From Serratia bockelmannii (GTDB lineage: Bacteria; Pseudomonadota; Gammaproteobacteria; Enterobacterales; Enterobacteriaceae): a DNA stretch of 64,000 bases. The stretch covers positions 124,001 through 188,000 of the forward strand of contig NZ_VOUX01000005.1 of assembly GCF_008011855.1 (NCBI RefSeq). The letters run 5' to 3'. Both the position numbers and the translations under genes were made by a program. Each line of letters starts with the position of its first letter. Within the stretch, counting starts at the first letter, position 1. Positions 53,531 through 63,910 of the stretch are shown here, in pieces. The notes beneath the pieces are model-generated. The model saw only the letters and a list, made by a program, of their open reading frames with translations. It searched no databases and was not told the DNA's origin.

Positions 53531-54033
53531 TACCAATTGATCGTGACCTGTACCGTATCGGTGTAGCTGCCTGTCGGAGGTGTGGATTGCGCCGGAATCA
53601 TGCCATAGACCGGCAGCCAGTTGTCCGAACCGTTGGCGGTTTGTGACACGCCCGTCAGATTATCCCAAATGGTGCTGTGGGCGGCGTTGGTATACAGGTT
53701 GTAATTCACCCGTTGGCCGGCCGCGCTTTGCAGGTAGCGGGCAGCGGTATTGCCGCTTTGCCCGCCGCCAAGCAGAACGCTGTAGCTGGTGCCGTTGGTG
53801 CATTTCACCCGAATGGCGCCGGCGTTTTGTTGCCCGGCGACGCTGGTTGCGGTGCTGAGAAAATACAGCGTGCCGAAATTCAGCGTGCCGAAGCTGACAT
53901 TGCCGCCTGAGCTGCTGCCGGCCTCACAGGCGCTGAGCAAGGTCGCGCTGACGCCGAGGGTCGCGGTTTTACTGTCGGCCTGCGCCAACAGGCTGCACGC
54001 CCATAATCCGCAGCAGCAAAGCGCGCGCCGCAC
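53530..54033 (-). CDS. csuA: Csu minor pilin (spore coat U domain)
   Basis: A 167-residue exported subunit with GTG start at 54033, 2 bases after the major pilin stop. Signal peptide LCCCGLWACSLLAQADS is followed by an SCPU domain: VSATLLSACEAGSSSGGNVSFG, Cys in IRVKCTNGTSYSV, and C-terminal TGSYTDTVQVTINW. Corresponds to CsuA by position. Confidence 0.83.
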   Translation of the reverse strand: MRRALCCCGLWACSLLAQADSKTATLGVSATLLSACEAGSSSGGNVSFGTLNFGTLYFLSTATSVAGQQNAGAIRVKCTNGTSYSVLLGGGQSGNTAARYLQSAAGQRVNYNLYTNAAHSTIWDNLTGVSQTANGSDNWLPVYGMIPAQSTPPTGSYTDTVQVTINW

Positions 54034-54035
54034 CG

Positions 54036-54575
54036 TTACCAGGTGACCGTCATCGTGACGGTGTCGTTATAGGTGTCTGCCGCCGGGGTAGAACCGGCCG
54101 CCGGGACGCGGCCATACACGATCAGCGGAACGGCGGCGCCGGTGCCGGTGCCGGTCCGCGCGTTGGCGCCGCTGCCCCAGGCGGTAGTGCGTGCGGCATC
54201 CTGGTACAGGTTATAGCTGATGAAGGCGCCTGCCGTGCTGGCCATGCGGCGTTGGGTGCCTGAAGTGACATGGAGCCCGTTGTCCAGCGCCACCGTGTAG
54301 TCTGTGCCGGTCGTGCAGGTCAATGACAGCGTACCGGCCCCCCCTGCGCCGGTGGCGCTGGCGTCGATGATGTTGGCCAGTGAAGAGTAAGTACCGAAGC
54401 TGATGGAGCCGAAGTCGTTGACGGAACCGCTGCTGCTGCCGCCCCCCACGACGCAACCGGCGCCGATGGTCAGCGTCACGCCTAACGTGCCTTGAATGGT
54501 GCCTGCTGCGTTAGCCGCGCCGTTGGCGCACAGCAGGGTTGCTACCGAGGTCAATGCCATCAGAGTTTTTTTCAT
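54036..54575 (-). CDS. csuA/B: Csu major pilin subunit
   Basis: A 179-residue exported pilin. Signal peptide MKKTLMALTSVATLLCANGA ends ANA at residue 23. The SCPU domain has GVTLTIGAGCVVGGG, Cys in LSLTCTTGTDYTV, and C-terminal ADTYNDTVTMTVTW. AAGGAA lies 6 bases upstream of the ATG at 54575. First gene, nearest the promoter, so likely the main shaft subunit. The gene order A/B-A-B-C-D-E equals that of the Acinetobacter baumannii Csu operon. Confidence 0.88.
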   Translation of the reverse strand: MKKTLMALTSVATLLCANGAANAAGTIQGTLGVTLTIGAGCVVGGGSSSGSVNDFGSISFGTYSSLANIIDASATGAGGAGTLSLTCTTGTDYTVALDNGLHVTSGTQRRMASTAGAFISYNLYQDAARTTAWGSGANARTGTGTGAAVPLIVYGRVPAAGSTPAADTYNDTVTMTVTW

Positions 54576-54849
54576 CTTAATTCCTTGCCGTATGAGAGAA
54601 AGCCCGCAAAGACGCCACCCAGAGGTGAGTTGAACGTATTCATTTAGCTGCACTTTAATTAATAGAATAAGAATCGGGAATTGTCTTGATGAAAACGAGA
54701 AACTTTTTATTCTCATTCCCCCGGTTGACGGGGCTTGTAGGCGAGGTATACCGATAAAGTGAAATGATTAGAATAATAACGAACGGCGATGGGAATATTA
54801 TTAGCGTTATTTTATTGCCGGGGAATTTCATTCCCCGGCGCGGTATCGT

Positions 54850-56286
54850 TTACAGGTGGAAATCCAGCACGCCGTCGCGCACCAGTTCGCGCGGCAGGTT
54901 ATTCTTTATGCGGCTGCCAATGCGTTTGGCGATGCCCAGCGGTTGCCCCTGATAGGTGACGATGCACTCGTCGCCCGCCGGCGGCTGCTCAGGGTAGAGA
55001 TCGCGGCCGTGATACCACTCCTGGGCCAGCGCGGCGTCCAGCTCGAAATGCTGTTTACCGCCGGCACCCGCGAGGGCGATCGCCGCTTCGTGCTGCCAAC
55101 GGAAACCTTTCGGGAAGCGCTCCGCCAGCTTGAGGCCGATACGCGAGAAGCGCACTTTGCCAAACAGCGGCTCCAGCTCGGCCGGGAAGAGCCAGATTTC
55201 CTTGTCGCGCTCCCACAGCCGGCTGTCATCGCCCCAGGTTAAGCCGGATGCGGCGGCGGCTTGGGCGACCAGCGCCGCCTCTTTGCCGGATAGCGGGCTG
55301 AACGGGAATTTACCGACTTTATAGGTCGGCTTCGCCAACGGCGCCACGGCGTGTTTTTTACGCAGGCGGGCGACGAAAAACCCTTCGCTGTCGTAAATCT
55401 GCGGGAAGACGTGCAGGAAGCCTTCGGCGGTCAACGCCTTGTCGGCGCCGGGGAACAGCTCACCCAGCGGCTCGACGCTGACTGCGTCGCCATAGGTATC
55501 CAGCAGCCAGCGCACCACCTGCTGATTTTCCTGCGCATTGAGCGTGCAGGTGGAATAAACCATCACGCCGCCCGGTGCCAGCGCATGAAACGCGCTGTCG
55601 ATCAGCTCGCGCTGGGTGGCGGCGATCTCGGCGACGCTGTCCGGCGACCAGTTGCTCATGGCGTCCGGATCCTTGCGCACCACACCTTCACCGGAACAGG
55701 GGGCGTCGAGCAGAATGGCGTCGAAACTCTCCGGCAGTGCAGCGCCGAACACCCGGCCATCGAAATGGGTCAGCGCGGTGTTCTTCACGCCGCAGCGGCT
55801 GATATTGGCGTGCAGCACTTTCACCCGGCTGGCGGAGTATTCGTTGGCGACGATGCCGCCCTGGTTGCCCATCAACGCGGCGATCTGGGTGGTTTTGGAG
55901 CCCGGCGCCGCCGCCACGTCCAGCACTCGAGTAGGCGCCGCGTCGCCCGAGAACAGCGCGCTGACCGGCAACATCGAGCTGGCCTCCTGAATATAGAACA
56001 GACCGCTCAGGTGTTCGGCGGCGCTGCCTAATCGCAGCTCTTCATCGTCGCGCTCGATCCAGAACCCTTCCGCGCACCAGGGAATGGGCTCCAATCGCCA
56101 GTCGTAATCCTGCACCAGCGCCAGGAAGTCGGCGACGCTGATTTTCAGCGTGTTGACGCGCAGACTGCGGCGCAGGGGGCGCTGGCAAGCGGCGATAAAA
56201 TCGTCCATCGCCAGCTCGGCGGGCATGATGGCGCGGGTGGCGTCGAGGAAAGCGGGGGGCAGAAAAAGGGCGGTGGATTTGGCCAC
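54850..56286 (-). CDS. rsmF: 16S rRNA (cytosine-1407-C5) methyltransferase
   Basis: A 478-residue RNA m5C methyltransferase. SAM-binding [20 protein letters not shown], the [16 protein letters not shown] block with one active cysteine and [14 protein letters not shown] with the other are all present, plus a C-terminal PUA-like domain ([19 protein letters not shown]). It matches E. coli RsmF (YebU). The GTG at 56286 gives the family length and is preceded by GAGAG; a longer frame to 56361 would run into a terminator. Confidence 0.94.
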   Translation of the reverse strand: MAKSTALFLPPAFLDATRAIMPAELAMDDFIAACQRPLRRSLRVNTLKISVADFLALVQDYDWRLEPIPWCAEGFWIERDDEELRLGSAAEHLSGLFYIQEASSMLPVSALFSGDAAPTRVLDVAAAPGSKTTQIAALMGNQGGIVANEYSASRVKVLHANISRCGVKNTALTHFDGRVFGAALPESFDAILLDAPCSGEGVVRKDPDAMSNWSPDSVAEIAATQRELIDSAFHALAPGGVMVYSTCTLNAQENQQVVRWLLDTYGDAVSVEPLGELFPGADKALTAEGFLHVFPQIYDSEGFFVARLRKKHAVAPLAKPTYKVGKFPFSPLSGKEAALVAQAAAASGLTWGDDSRLWERDKEIWLFPAELEPLFGKVRFSRIGLKLAERFPKGFRWQHEAAIALAGAGGKQHFELDAALAQEWYHGRDLYPEQPPAGDECIVTYQGQPLGIAKRIGSRIKNNLPRELVRDGVLDFHL

Positions 56287-56340
56287 GGGGCGAACTCTCA
56301 GGGTGCAATAAAGACAAGGGCGAGAGTTTATCACAAAGCG

Positions 56341-56373
56341 GAAAAAAACAGGGCCCGGCATTGCCGGGCCCTG
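56341..56373 (-). terminator. intrinsic terminator of the letA-letB operon
   Basis: On the minus strand CAGGGCCCGGCA and its complement (56373-56349) form a long GC stem followed by seven T residues. It sits between letB and rsmF, so rsmF must have its own promoter or depend on readthrough. Confidence 0.85.
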
Positions 56374-56388
56374 AGGAAAACGCGAAAG

Positions 56389-59019
56389 TTAATCGCGCGG
56401 AATGGCGGTGCCCCAGGTTTTCCAGTCCTTCGGCTCTTCCGGATTCAGCAGGAAGTGCTTGTTCGGCGTGGCTTTCGGCGCCAGCGGAATAGTCGGCGGG
56501 GTGGCGAAGGCGATACCGCCGCGAATGAACTGCTGGAAGGTGCCGCTCTTGATCACGCCGCCGGTCAGGCCGAACTGCAGGTTGTAACCCGACGCCAACC
56601 AGAACACGCTGTTGTTGCGCACCAGATGCTGGTACTTCTTGCTGATGCGCAGCGCAACGTGCACCCGGTCGGACATGGCGCCAAGGTAGAAACCGGTGAT
56701 GGTGCCGACCTCTACGCCGCGGAACAGCACCGGCGTGCCGATCTGCAGCGAGCCGGTTTCGGCGGCGTCGAGCACGACGCTCAGGCCGTCGAGATAGCGC
56801 GAGTCGGTGATGCTGGCCTGCTGCAGTTCGAAAGTGCGCAGCTCGCGGCCGCGCCCCGGCTCCACGTTGATATAAGGCTGGAGCAGGGTATCGAGGTTGC
56901 TGACGCCGGCGGCGGAGATCTCCGGCGACACGATCGAGAAGCGGCTGCCGAGGCGCGCGAAGGTCTGCACGTATTCCGGATACAGCACCGCTTTAGCCAA
57001 CACTTCGTTGCGCTCCGGCGCCAGCTGCAGCGACTCCACCTGGCCGACGTCGATGCCGAGGTAACGCAGCGGCATGCCCGCCGACAGCTTGCTGGCGTCG
57101 TAGGTTTTCAGCGTGATTTGGCTGCCCACCGCGCGAGCGGCGGTTTCGCTGGCGTAGAGCACGCGGTTGGCGCCTTTGTTCAGCGTCACGCCCTGCAGGT
57201 TGTCGAAGCTGATGGCGCCTTTCAGCGCGCGGTTGAGCGGGGAGGCCTGCACCGTCAGGCCGCTGCCGTTGAGCTGCACTTTGGCGCCGCCTTCGGCCCA
57301 GAAGATGCTTTCGCGAGTCAGCAACTTGCGGTATTCCGGGCTGATGTAGACGTCCACCTCAAACTCGTTGGCCTTCGGCCGGACGTTGACGATCTCGCCC
57401 ACCTGGAATTTGCGGTACAGCACCACCGAGCCGGCCTGCACGTCCGGCAGGCTGGTGGCGCTGAGGGTCAGGGTGGTAGAAGGGGCGTTGCCGACGATGC
57501 CTTCCTCGGCTTTTTCGCTGTTGGCGTACAGCGGGTACTGGCCGCCTGGTTCCCCTTTGCTGCCGGGGATAATGCGCACGCCGCCGTCTACCCATTCCTG
57601 GGCGCTGGCGCCGAGCACTTCCATACCGTCAATGCCCAGCTTGACGTCGAGACGGCTGTTGACCACGAATTTGCTGTCTTTATGCAGCAGGCCGCGGTAC
57701 TGCGCGTCGATGGCGGCGGTGAACACCACGCCGCCGGCGGTCAAGGTGCGACTCAGGATTTGGCCGACTTTCACGCCGTGCACCACCAGCGGCTGCCCGA
57801 CGTCGATGCCGTAGCTTTGCGGCGCATTCAGCGTGACGGTCAGCACACCCGGCTGTTGCAACAGCGTTTCGCTGCTGTCCAGCACGTTGAAGCGCTGCTG
57901 CGGTTCGCCTTCACCCGGCACCAGTTCCAGCGTGGTGCCGGTCAGCAGTTGGCTTAGCTTGGCGTCGTTGAGGCTGATGCGCGGGCTGCGCATCACGATG
58001 CGGGTGCCGCTGCGCATCAGATCGACCACCGAAGGATCGATGGTCAGTTCACCGATGACTTTGCTGTCCTGTTGCAACGTCAGCTTGGTCAGGGTGCCGA
58101 CCTGCAGTCCCTGGTACATCAGTGGCGTGCGGTTTTCACTCAGGCTGTTGCCGCTCGGCAGATCCAGCAAAATATTGACGCCGCGCTGGCTGTGGGCCAG
58201 ATCCGGATACAGGGTATAGCTTTGATCGCCCTTGGCCTGCTGGCCATCGGTCGGCGAATCGAAGGCGATGGCGCCGTTGACCAGCGCCGCCAGGCTCTCC
58301 ATTTGCACCGTGGCGCCGGACAGGCTGAAATCGCCCTTGAAGCCGGAGACATTCCAGAAGCGGCTGTTGCTCTTCACCAGGTTGGCGAAGCGGCGGTCGA
58401 TCAGCACGTCGATGGTCACGCCCTTGTTGCCTTCGCTGATAGTGTAGTCATACACCTTGCCGACCGGGATTTTACGGTAATAGACCAGCGAGCCGCTGTT
58501 GAGCGAACCCAGGTCGTCGGCATGCAGGTGAATCATCAGTTCGCCGGTGTTCAGGCGGTACTTCGGCTGGGTATCGAGCGCGGTGAAGTGGGTTTGCTCC
58601 TTGCCGCTGCCGGGCATCATGCCGATATAGTTACCGCCGACCAGCGCATCGAGCCCGGATACCCCGGCCAGTGAGGCCTTGGGCGTCACTAGCCAGAACT
58701 GGGTGCCTTCGCGCAGCGAGTCTTCCAGATCGCTTTTGATGCTGGCTTCCACCACGATGCTGCGTAAATCTTTGCTCAGGCTGATTTTTTGCACCGTGCC
58801 GACCTCAACGCCCTGGTAGCGCACCGGCGTGCGGCCGGCGACGATGCCTGCCGCTGATTGGAAATCGATGGTGACGGTGGTGCCGCGCTCCTGGAAATTG
58901 TTATAGACCAGCCACCCGGCGATCAGCAGGGCGATGAACGGCAGTAACCAGAACGGTGAAATGCGGCGTTTGTTCTTGACCCGCGCTTCAGTCGGTGTAG
59001 TCGGCGTTTCCTGTTGCAT
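56389..59019 (-). CDS. letB: lipophilic envelope-spanning tunnel protein B, seven MCE domains
   Basis: An 876-residue MCE protein. One N-terminal membrane helix ([19 protein letters not shown]) anchors it in the inner membrane. Seven MCE domains follow, seen by recurring patterns such as [87 protein letters not shown] and [15 protein letters not shown]. coli LetB (YebT) stacks seven rings into a tunnel carrying lipids between membranes. GGG 6 bases upstream favours 59019 over 59025. Overlaps letA by about 32 bases. Confidence 0.95.
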   Translation of the reverse strand: MQQETPTTPTEARVKNKRRISPFWLLPFIALLIAGWLVYNNFQERGTTVTIDFQSAAGIVAGRTPVRYQGVEVGTVQKISLSKDLRSIVVEASIKSDLEDSLREGTQFWLVTPKASLAGVSGLDALVGGNYIGMMPGSGKEQTHFTALDTQPKYRLNTGELMIHLHADDLGSLNSGSLVYYRKIPVGKVYDYTISEGNKGVTIDVLIDRRFANLVKSNSRFWNVSGFKGDFSLSGATVQMESLAALVNGAIAFDSPTDGQQAKGDQSYTLYPDLAHSQRGVNILLDLPSGNSLSENRTPLMYQGLQVGTLTKLTLQQDSKVIGELTIDPSVVDLMRSGTRIVMRSPRISLNDAKLSQLLTGTTLELVPGEGEPQQRFNVLDSSETLLQQPGVLTVTLNAPQSYGIDVGQPLVVHGVKVGQILSRTLTAGGVVFTAAIDAQYRGLLHKDSKFVVNSRLDVKLGIDGMEVLGASAQEWVDGGVRIIPGSKGEPGGQYPLYANSEKAEEGIVGNAPSTTLTLSATSLPDVQAGSVVLYRKFQVGEIVNVRPKANEFEVDVYISPEYRKLLTRESIFWAEGGAKVQLNGSGLTVQASPLNRALKGAISFDNLQGVTLNKGANRVLYASETAARAVGSQITLKTYDASKLSAGMPLRYLGIDVGQVESLQLAPERNEVLAKAVLYPEYVQTFARLGSRFSIVSPEISAAGVSNLDTLLQPYINVEPGRGRELRTFELQQASITDSRYLDGLSVVLDAAETGSLQIGTPVLFRGVEVGTITGFYLGAMSDRVHVALRISKKYQHLVRNNSVFWLASGYNLQFGLTGGVIKSGTFQQFIRGGIAFATPPTIPLAPKATPNKHFLLNPEEPKDWKTWGTAIPRD

Positions 59020-60235
59020 GTGCATCCCAAATCAATCGGCTATCGAGCCATTCAACGGCAAGAATAGTCAAAATGACCGCCGAGCCAAAGTAAAACGCGG
59101 CCGGTCCCATAGTAAAAGATAACAGTTGATCGCGATTTACCAGCGACATCATCAAGGCGATAACGAACAGATCGAGCATCGACCAACGGCCGATCCAGGT
59201 GACCAGGCGCAGCAGACGAATGCGCGTTTTCAGGCTGTGCGAGGTTTTGAAGTGGATGCTCAGCAACAGCATGATCAGCACGATCACCTTGGTGAAGGGC
59301 ACCAGCACGCTGGCGATGAACACGATAGCGGCGATCGGCACGTTGCCGGAGGTGGCCAATGAGACCACGCCGGAGAAAATGGTGTCTTCCAGCCGCGTGC
59401 CGTTGGCGTAAATGATGGAAATCGGCAGCAGGTTGGCCGGTATCAGCAGGATCATCGCGGCGATCAGCGCCGCCCAGGTTTTCTGCAGGCTGTAGGGCTG
59501 GCGATGGCACATCGGCACATGGCAACGCGGGCAGCGGCCGCGCGCGTCGGGATAGCCGGTATAGTGGCAGGACAGACAGATGTGCAGCGCCGTCGGCGGG
59601 CCTTCCGGCTGTTCCTGCGGATAGTAGCGCTCCCACAGCTGCTCCAGGTTGACGTGGATCAGCGTCAGGATGCTCAGCACCGTGAGCGACAGGTAAGCGA
59701 TCAGCGCGCTGCCGGGCTGGATGTCGGCGTAATCCTGCACTTTGATCGCCGCCACCGCCATGCCGATCAGATAAATGTCCAGCATTACCCACTCTTTGAG
59801 CCGCTCCAGCATCAGCAGCACCGGGCGCAGGTTCATGCCGAGCGCATGGCCGACGCGCAGGTACAGCAGCGACAGCACCAGCGTCAGCGGGGCGCCGAGG
59901 GTGCAAAACGCCACCATGCTGGCGGTGAGCGGATCGCCCTGGCGGCTCATCTGCCAGATGCCCTCCAGCAAACTGGCGTCGATGCGCGTGCCGAGCAGAC
60001 GAATGCTGATCAGCGGTTCGGTGAAGGCGAACGGCATCAGCAGCAGCATGGCGATCGCCATGGCGGTCAGACGCGTCATCGACCAGTCGCGGCCGTTCAC
60101 CACCTTGGCGTTGCAGCGCGGGCAATAGGCGGCTTGATTGCCGCTGAGCGGCGGCAGCACGAACAGCAGGTCGCACTCGCAGCAGCGCTGGTGACGCGCT
60201 TTGGAAAGGGGAGCGGTGATCGCGTGTATTTTCAT
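58988..60235 (-). CDS. letA: inner membrane protein partner of LetB
   Basis: A 415-residue PqiA/LetA-type protein. Two zinc-ribbon-like units (CCECD ... YCPRC near residues 18-41, and CLSCH ... CPRCH near 230-250) each precede a four-helix membrane domain. Blocks such as [17 protein letters not shown] and [19 protein letters not shown] match E. coli LetA (YebS). It is thought to load or drive lipid movement through LetB. The ATG at 60235 has only a weak ribosome site; a longer frame is unlikely. First gene of letA-letB. Confidence 0.93.
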   Translation of the reverse strand: MKIHAITAPLSKARHQRCCECDLLFVLPPLSGNQAAYCPRCNAKVVNGRDWSMTRLTAMAIAMLLLMPFAFTEPLISIRLLGTRIDASLLEGIWQMSRQGDPLTASMVAFCTLGAPLTLVLSLLYLRVGHALGMNLRPVLLMLERLKEWVMLDIYLIGMAVAAIKVQDYADIQPGSALIAYLSLTVLSILTLIHVNLEQLWERYYPQEQPEGPPTALHICLSCHYTGYPDARGRCPRCHVPMCHRQPYSLQKTWAALIAAMILLIPANLLPISIIYANGTRLEDTIFSGVVSLATSGNVPIAAIVFIASVLVPFTKVIVLIMLLLSIHFKTSHSLKTRIRLLRLVTWIGRWSMLDLFVIALMMSLVNRDQLLSFTMGPAAFYFGSAVILTILAVEWLDSRLIWDAHATGNADYTD

Positions 60236-60490
60236 TTTTGACAAGTAGCTGCCCTTGAGCCCGCCGGAAGTGTCAGCGTAGCTGAAAAATAAACCGGCCG
60301 CGTCACCGGCGATCGGGCGCCGGACGGTAAAACGAGGTAAACCGGGATTCTGAGCGGCAAACATACCCCGAGCGACGGGGTTTTGTGAAGCAACAGATGA
60401 TTAACCTTGTGGCTATACGCATTTAATGCTTATTTTATAGGGCCTAAGCTTTGGGCTTCTGGCCATCTTCATTGTTTCAATGGTTAACAC

Positions 60491-60988
60491 ATGACAAAAG
60501 AACAATTCTACGCGGAATTAAAACGTGACCTGAGCGCGTTGCTCGGCGGGGAAACCAACTTTATCGCGGCGCTGTCCAACGCCAGCGCGTTGCTCAACGA
60601 GCGTCTGGATGACGTGAACTGGGTCGGTTTCTATCTGATGGAGGGCGACCAGCTGGTGCTGGGGCCGTTCCAGGGCAAGATTGCCTGCGTGCGCATTCCG
60701 GTGGGCAAAGGCGTGTGCGGCACGGCGGTGGCGGAAAATCGCGTGCAGCGCGTCGGTGACGTGCATGCGTTTCCGGGCCATATCGCCTGCGATGCGGCCA
60801 GCAACGCGGAAATCGTGCTGCCGCTGGCGGTTGGCGGCCGAGCGATCGGCGTTTTGGATATCGACAGCACGGTTTATCAACGCTTCGACGAACAGGATGA
60901 AGTGGGCCTGAAAGCAGTGGTGGCGGGGCTTTGTGAGCAACTGGAACAGTGTGACAGTGCGAAATATGTGACTGTAGCGGCAAGTTGA
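60491..60988 (+). CDS. msrC: free methionine-(R)-sulfoxide reductase
   Basis: A 165-residue GAF-domain enzyme. The three functional cysteines C66, C76 and C100 (in GKIACVRIP, KGVCGTAV and HIACDAAS) keep the spacing of 10 and 24 known from E. coli fRMsr (YebR). It reduces free Met-R-sulfoxide, recycled by thioredoxin. It is divergent from letA and lies upstream of proQ, as in E. coli. Confidence 0.95.
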   Translation: MTKEQFYAELKRDLSALLGGETNFIAALSNASALLNERLDDVNWVGFYLMEGDQLVLGPFQGKIACVRIPVGKGVCGTAVAENRVQRVGDVHAFPGHIACDAASNAEIVLPLAVGGRAIGVLDIDSTVYQRFDEQDEVGLKAVVAGLCEQLEQCDSAKYVTVAAS

Positions 60989-61084
60989 TCGACGGTTAAC
61001 GTGGCAATTACCGATGGCGTCATTATAATGACGCCTGTTCATGCCTGTGGCTTGTTGGCAATACCGTTGTAATCAGGAAATTTC

Positions 61085-61795
61085 ATGGAAAATCAACCTA
61101 AGTTGAACTCTAGTAAAGAAGTCATTGCTTTTCTTGCCGAGCGTTTTCCGCTCTGCTTTAGCGCCGAAGGCGAAGCTCGTCCGCTGAAAATCGGTATTTT
61201 TCAGGATTTGGTAGAGCGCGTGCAGGGGGAAGAAAATCTCAGCAAAACGCAATTGCGTTCTGCCCTGCGCCTATATACCTCAAGCTGGCGTTATCTGTAC
61301 GGTGTCAAGGTTGGCGCACAGCGCGTCGATCTGGACGGCAATCCGTGCGGTGAACTTGAGCAGCAGCATGTCGATCATGCTCGCCAGCAGCTTGAAGAAG
61401 CCAAAGCGCGCGTTCAGGCACAGCGTGCCGAACAAAACGCCAAAAAACGTGAAGCCGCCGGCGAATCCGCCGATGCCGCTCCGCGCCGTCCGCGTCCAGC
61501 CGGTAAAAAGCCCGCTGCGCGTCGCGAAGGCGGAGCCGCGCCGGAAAACCGCAAGCCGCGCCCACAAACTCGCCCACAGCCCGCTCGCCAACCTCGTGCA
61601 GCCAAAGAGGAAAGCCAGCCGCGTTATGCGCCAGTCACGGATATCTCTAAACTGCAAATTGGCCAGGAAATCAAAGTCAGAGCAGGCAAGAGCGCGATGG
61701 ATGCTACCGTACTCGAAATCGCTAAAGATGGCGTACGTGTGCAGCTCTCTTCCGGTCTGGCGATGATTGTGCGCGCAGAACACTTGCAGTTCTGA
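61085..61795 (+). CDS. proQ: RNA chaperone ProQ
   Basis: A 236-residue protein. The N-terminal FinO-like RNA-binding domain (residues about 1-120: [37 protein letters not shown]) is followed by a basic, proline- and alanine-rich linker (about 120-180) and a C-terminal Tudor-like domain ([21 protein letters not shown]). ProQ binds structured small RNAs and mRNA 3' ends. It is followed by prc 19 bases later, so the pair is probably cotranscribed, as in E. coli. Confidence 0.97.
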   Translation: MENQPKLNSSKEVIAFLAERFPLCFSAEGEARPLKIGIFQDLVERVQGEENLSKTQLRSALRLYTSSWRYLYGVKVGAQRVDLDGNPCGELEQQHVDHARQQLEEAKARVQAQRAEQNAKKREAAGESADAAPRRPRPAGKKPAARREGGAAPENRKPRPQTRPQPARQPRAAKEESQPRYAPVTDISKLQIGQEIKVRAGKSAMDATVLEIAKDGVRVQLSSGLAMIVRAEHLQF

Positions 61796-61814
61796 TACGG
61801 AGGCCAACCCAGGC

Positions 61815-63863
61815 ATGAACAAATTCGTCAGATTAACAGCGATTGCAGGGCTGCTGTGGGCGGGTGTCAGTTACGGCGCGGAAACAGCCAACATCCGCAT
61901 CGACCAACTGCCCCAACTGCAACAGGAACCCCAGCACGCTACGGTGAGTGAGCGCGTCACCTCGCGCTTCACTCGCTCTCATTACCGCCAGTTCGCCCTC
62001 GATGCGGAGTTTTCAGGCAAGATCTTCGATCGCTACCTGAACATGCTGGACTACAACCATAACGTGCTGCTGGCCTCCGACGTGGCGCAGTTCGCCGGCA
62101 AACGCAATCAGGTTGGCGAAGAGCTGAAAACCGGCAAGCTGGACACCTTCTACGCGCTGTTCAATCTGGCGCAGAAACGCCGCTTTGAGCGTTACACCTA
62201 TGCGTTGTCGTTGCTGGACAAGCCGATGAACTTCACCGGCAACGGCACTATCGATCTCGACCGCAGCAAAGCGCCGTGGCCGAAAGACAAGGCCGAGCTG
62301 GATAGCCTGTGGGATGCGAAAGTCACGTATGACGAGCTGAACCTCAAGCTGACCGGCAAGACCGACAAAGAAATCCGCGACACGCTGACCAAGCGTTATC
62401 AGTTCGCCATCAAGCGCCTGACGCAAAGCAACAGCGAAGACGTCTTCCAGCTGGCGATGAATGCCTTTGCGCATGAAATCGACCCGCACACCAACTATCT
62501 GTCTCCGCGCAACACCGAGCAGTTCAACACCGAGATGAGCCTGTCGCTGGAAGGCATCGGCGCGGTGCTGCAGATGGATGACGACTACACCCTGATCAAC
62601 TCGATGGTGCCGGGCGGACCGGCGGCGAAGAGCAAGGCGATCACCGTAGGCGATCGCATCGTCGGCGTCGGCCAGGCCGGCAAACCGATGGTGGACGTGA
62701 TCGGTTGGCGTCTGGACGACGTGGTGTCGTTGATCAAAGGGCCGAAGGGCAGCAAGGTGCGCCTGGAAGTCCTGCCGGCCGGCAAGGGCACCAAAACCCG
62801 CGTGGTCACCTTGACCCGCGAGCGTATTCGCCTGGAAGACCGCGCGGTGAAAATGACCATCAAGACCGTCGGCAAAGAGAAGGTGGCGGTGTTCGACATC
62901 CCTGGCTTCTACGTCGGTCTGACCGATGACGTGAAAGTGCAGCTGCAGAAGATGGCCAAGCAGAACGTCAAGAGCGTGATCATCGATCTGCGCACCAACG
63001 GCGGCGGCGCGCTGACTGAAGCGGTGTCGCTGTCCGGCCTGTTCATTCCGAGCGGCCCGGTGGTGCAGGTGCGCGACAACAACGGCAAAGTGCGTGAAGA
63101 CGCCGACACCGACGGCGTGACCTACTACAAAGGCCCGCTGGTGGTGCTGGTCGATCGCTTCAGCGCCTCCGCCTCCGAGATCTTCGCGGCGGCAATGCAG
63201 GATTACGGCCGTGCGCTGATCGTCGGCGAACCGACCTTCGGTAAAGGCACCGTGCAGCAGTACCGTTCGCTGAACCGCATCTACGACCAGATGCTGCGCC
63301 CTGAGTGGCCAGCGCTTGGCTCGGTGCAGTACACCATTCAGAAGTTCTACCGCGTCAATGGCGGCAGTACCCAGCGCAAGGGCGTGACGCCGGACATTCT
63401 GATGCCGACCGGCGTCGATCCGGCGGAAACCGGCGAAGCGTTTGAAGACAACGCTATGCCGTGGGACAGCATCAACGCGGCGACCTACAGCAAGACAGGC
63501 GATATGGCGCCGTTCGAGCCGGAGCTGCTGAAAGATCACCAGCAGCGCATTGCGCAAAATCCAGAGTTCCAGTACATCGCGCAGGATATCGCGCATTACA
63601 AGGCGCTGAAGGATAAACGCAACATCGTGTCCCTCAATCTGGCGGTGCGCGAGAAAGAGAACCACGATGACGACGCGACCCGTCTGAAACGCATCAACGA
63701 GCGTCTGGAACGTGCGGGCAAGAAGCCGCTGAAATCGCTCGACGATCTGCCGAAGGATTACCAGGAGCCGGATCCGTACCTGGATGAATCCGTGCATATC
63801 GCGCTGGACCTGGCTCATCTGGAAAAAGATCAGCCCGCTCAGCAGCCAACGCCGGCCAAATAA
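61815..63863 (+). CDS. prc: tail-specific (C-terminal processing) periplasmic protease
   Basis: A 682-residue precursor, equal in length to E. coli Prc/Tsp. Signal peptide MNKFVRLTAIAGLLWAGVSYG is cut at about residue 22. A PDZ domain lies near 240-320 (LEGIGAVLQMDDDYTLINSM). The Ser-Lys dyad is S452 in FSASASEIF and K477 in PTFGKGTVQ. It degrades misfolded or ssrA-like-tagged periplasmic proteins, trims FtsI and, with NlpI, degrades MepS. GGAGG lies 11 bases before the ATG at 61815. Confidence 0.97.
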   Translation: MNKFVRLTAIAGLLWAGVSYGAETANIRIDQLPQLQQEPQHATVSERVTSRFTRSHYRQFALDAEFSGKIFDRYLNMLDYNHNVLLASDVAQFAGKRNQVGEELKTGKLDTFYALFNLAQKRRFERYTYALSLLDKPMNFTGNGTIDLDRSKAPWPKDKAELDSLWDAKVTYDELNLKLTGKTDKEIRDTLTKRYQFAIKRLTQSNSEDVFQLAMNAFAHEIDPHTNYLSPRNTEQFNTEMSLSLEGIGAVLQMDDDYTLINSMVPGGPAAKSKAITVGDRIVGVGQAGKPMVDVIGWRLDDVVSLIKGPKGSKVRLEVLPAGKGTKTRVVTLTRERIRLEDRAVKMTIKTVGKEKVAVFDIPGFYVGLTDDVKVQLQKMAKQNVKSVIIDLRTNGGGALTEAVSLSGLFIPSGPVVQVRDNNGKVREDADTDGVTYYKGPLVVLVDRFSASASEIFAAAMQDYGRALIVGEPTFGKGTVQQYRSLNRIYDQMLRPEWPALGSVQYTIQKFYRVNGGSTQRKGVTPDILMPTGVDPAETGEAFEDNAMPWDSINAATYSKTGDMAPFEPELLKDHQQRIAQNPEFQYIAQDIAHYKALKDKRNIVSLNLAVREKENHDDDATRLKRINERLERAGKKPLKSLDDLPKDYQEPDPYLDESVHIALDLAHLEKDQPAQQPTPAK

Positions 63864-63885
63864 GGCCGCGTACGGCAGGATGAAA

Positions 63886-63910
63886 AACGCACCCTCGGGT
63901 GCGTTTTTTT
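63886..63910 (+). terminator. intrinsic terminator after prc
   Basis: AACGCACCC (63886-63894), short TC loop, GGGTGCGTT (63897-63905) and a run of seven T residues. The last 90 bases of the window after it hold no gene that I can support. Confidence 0.9.

Noticed and set aside
62013-63818. A 601-codon open frame antisense to prc
   Set aside because: It exactly shadows the prc coding sequence, is rich in His, Arg and Gln as expected from a complementary GC-rich frame, and lacks a ribosome site. prc is unmistakable.
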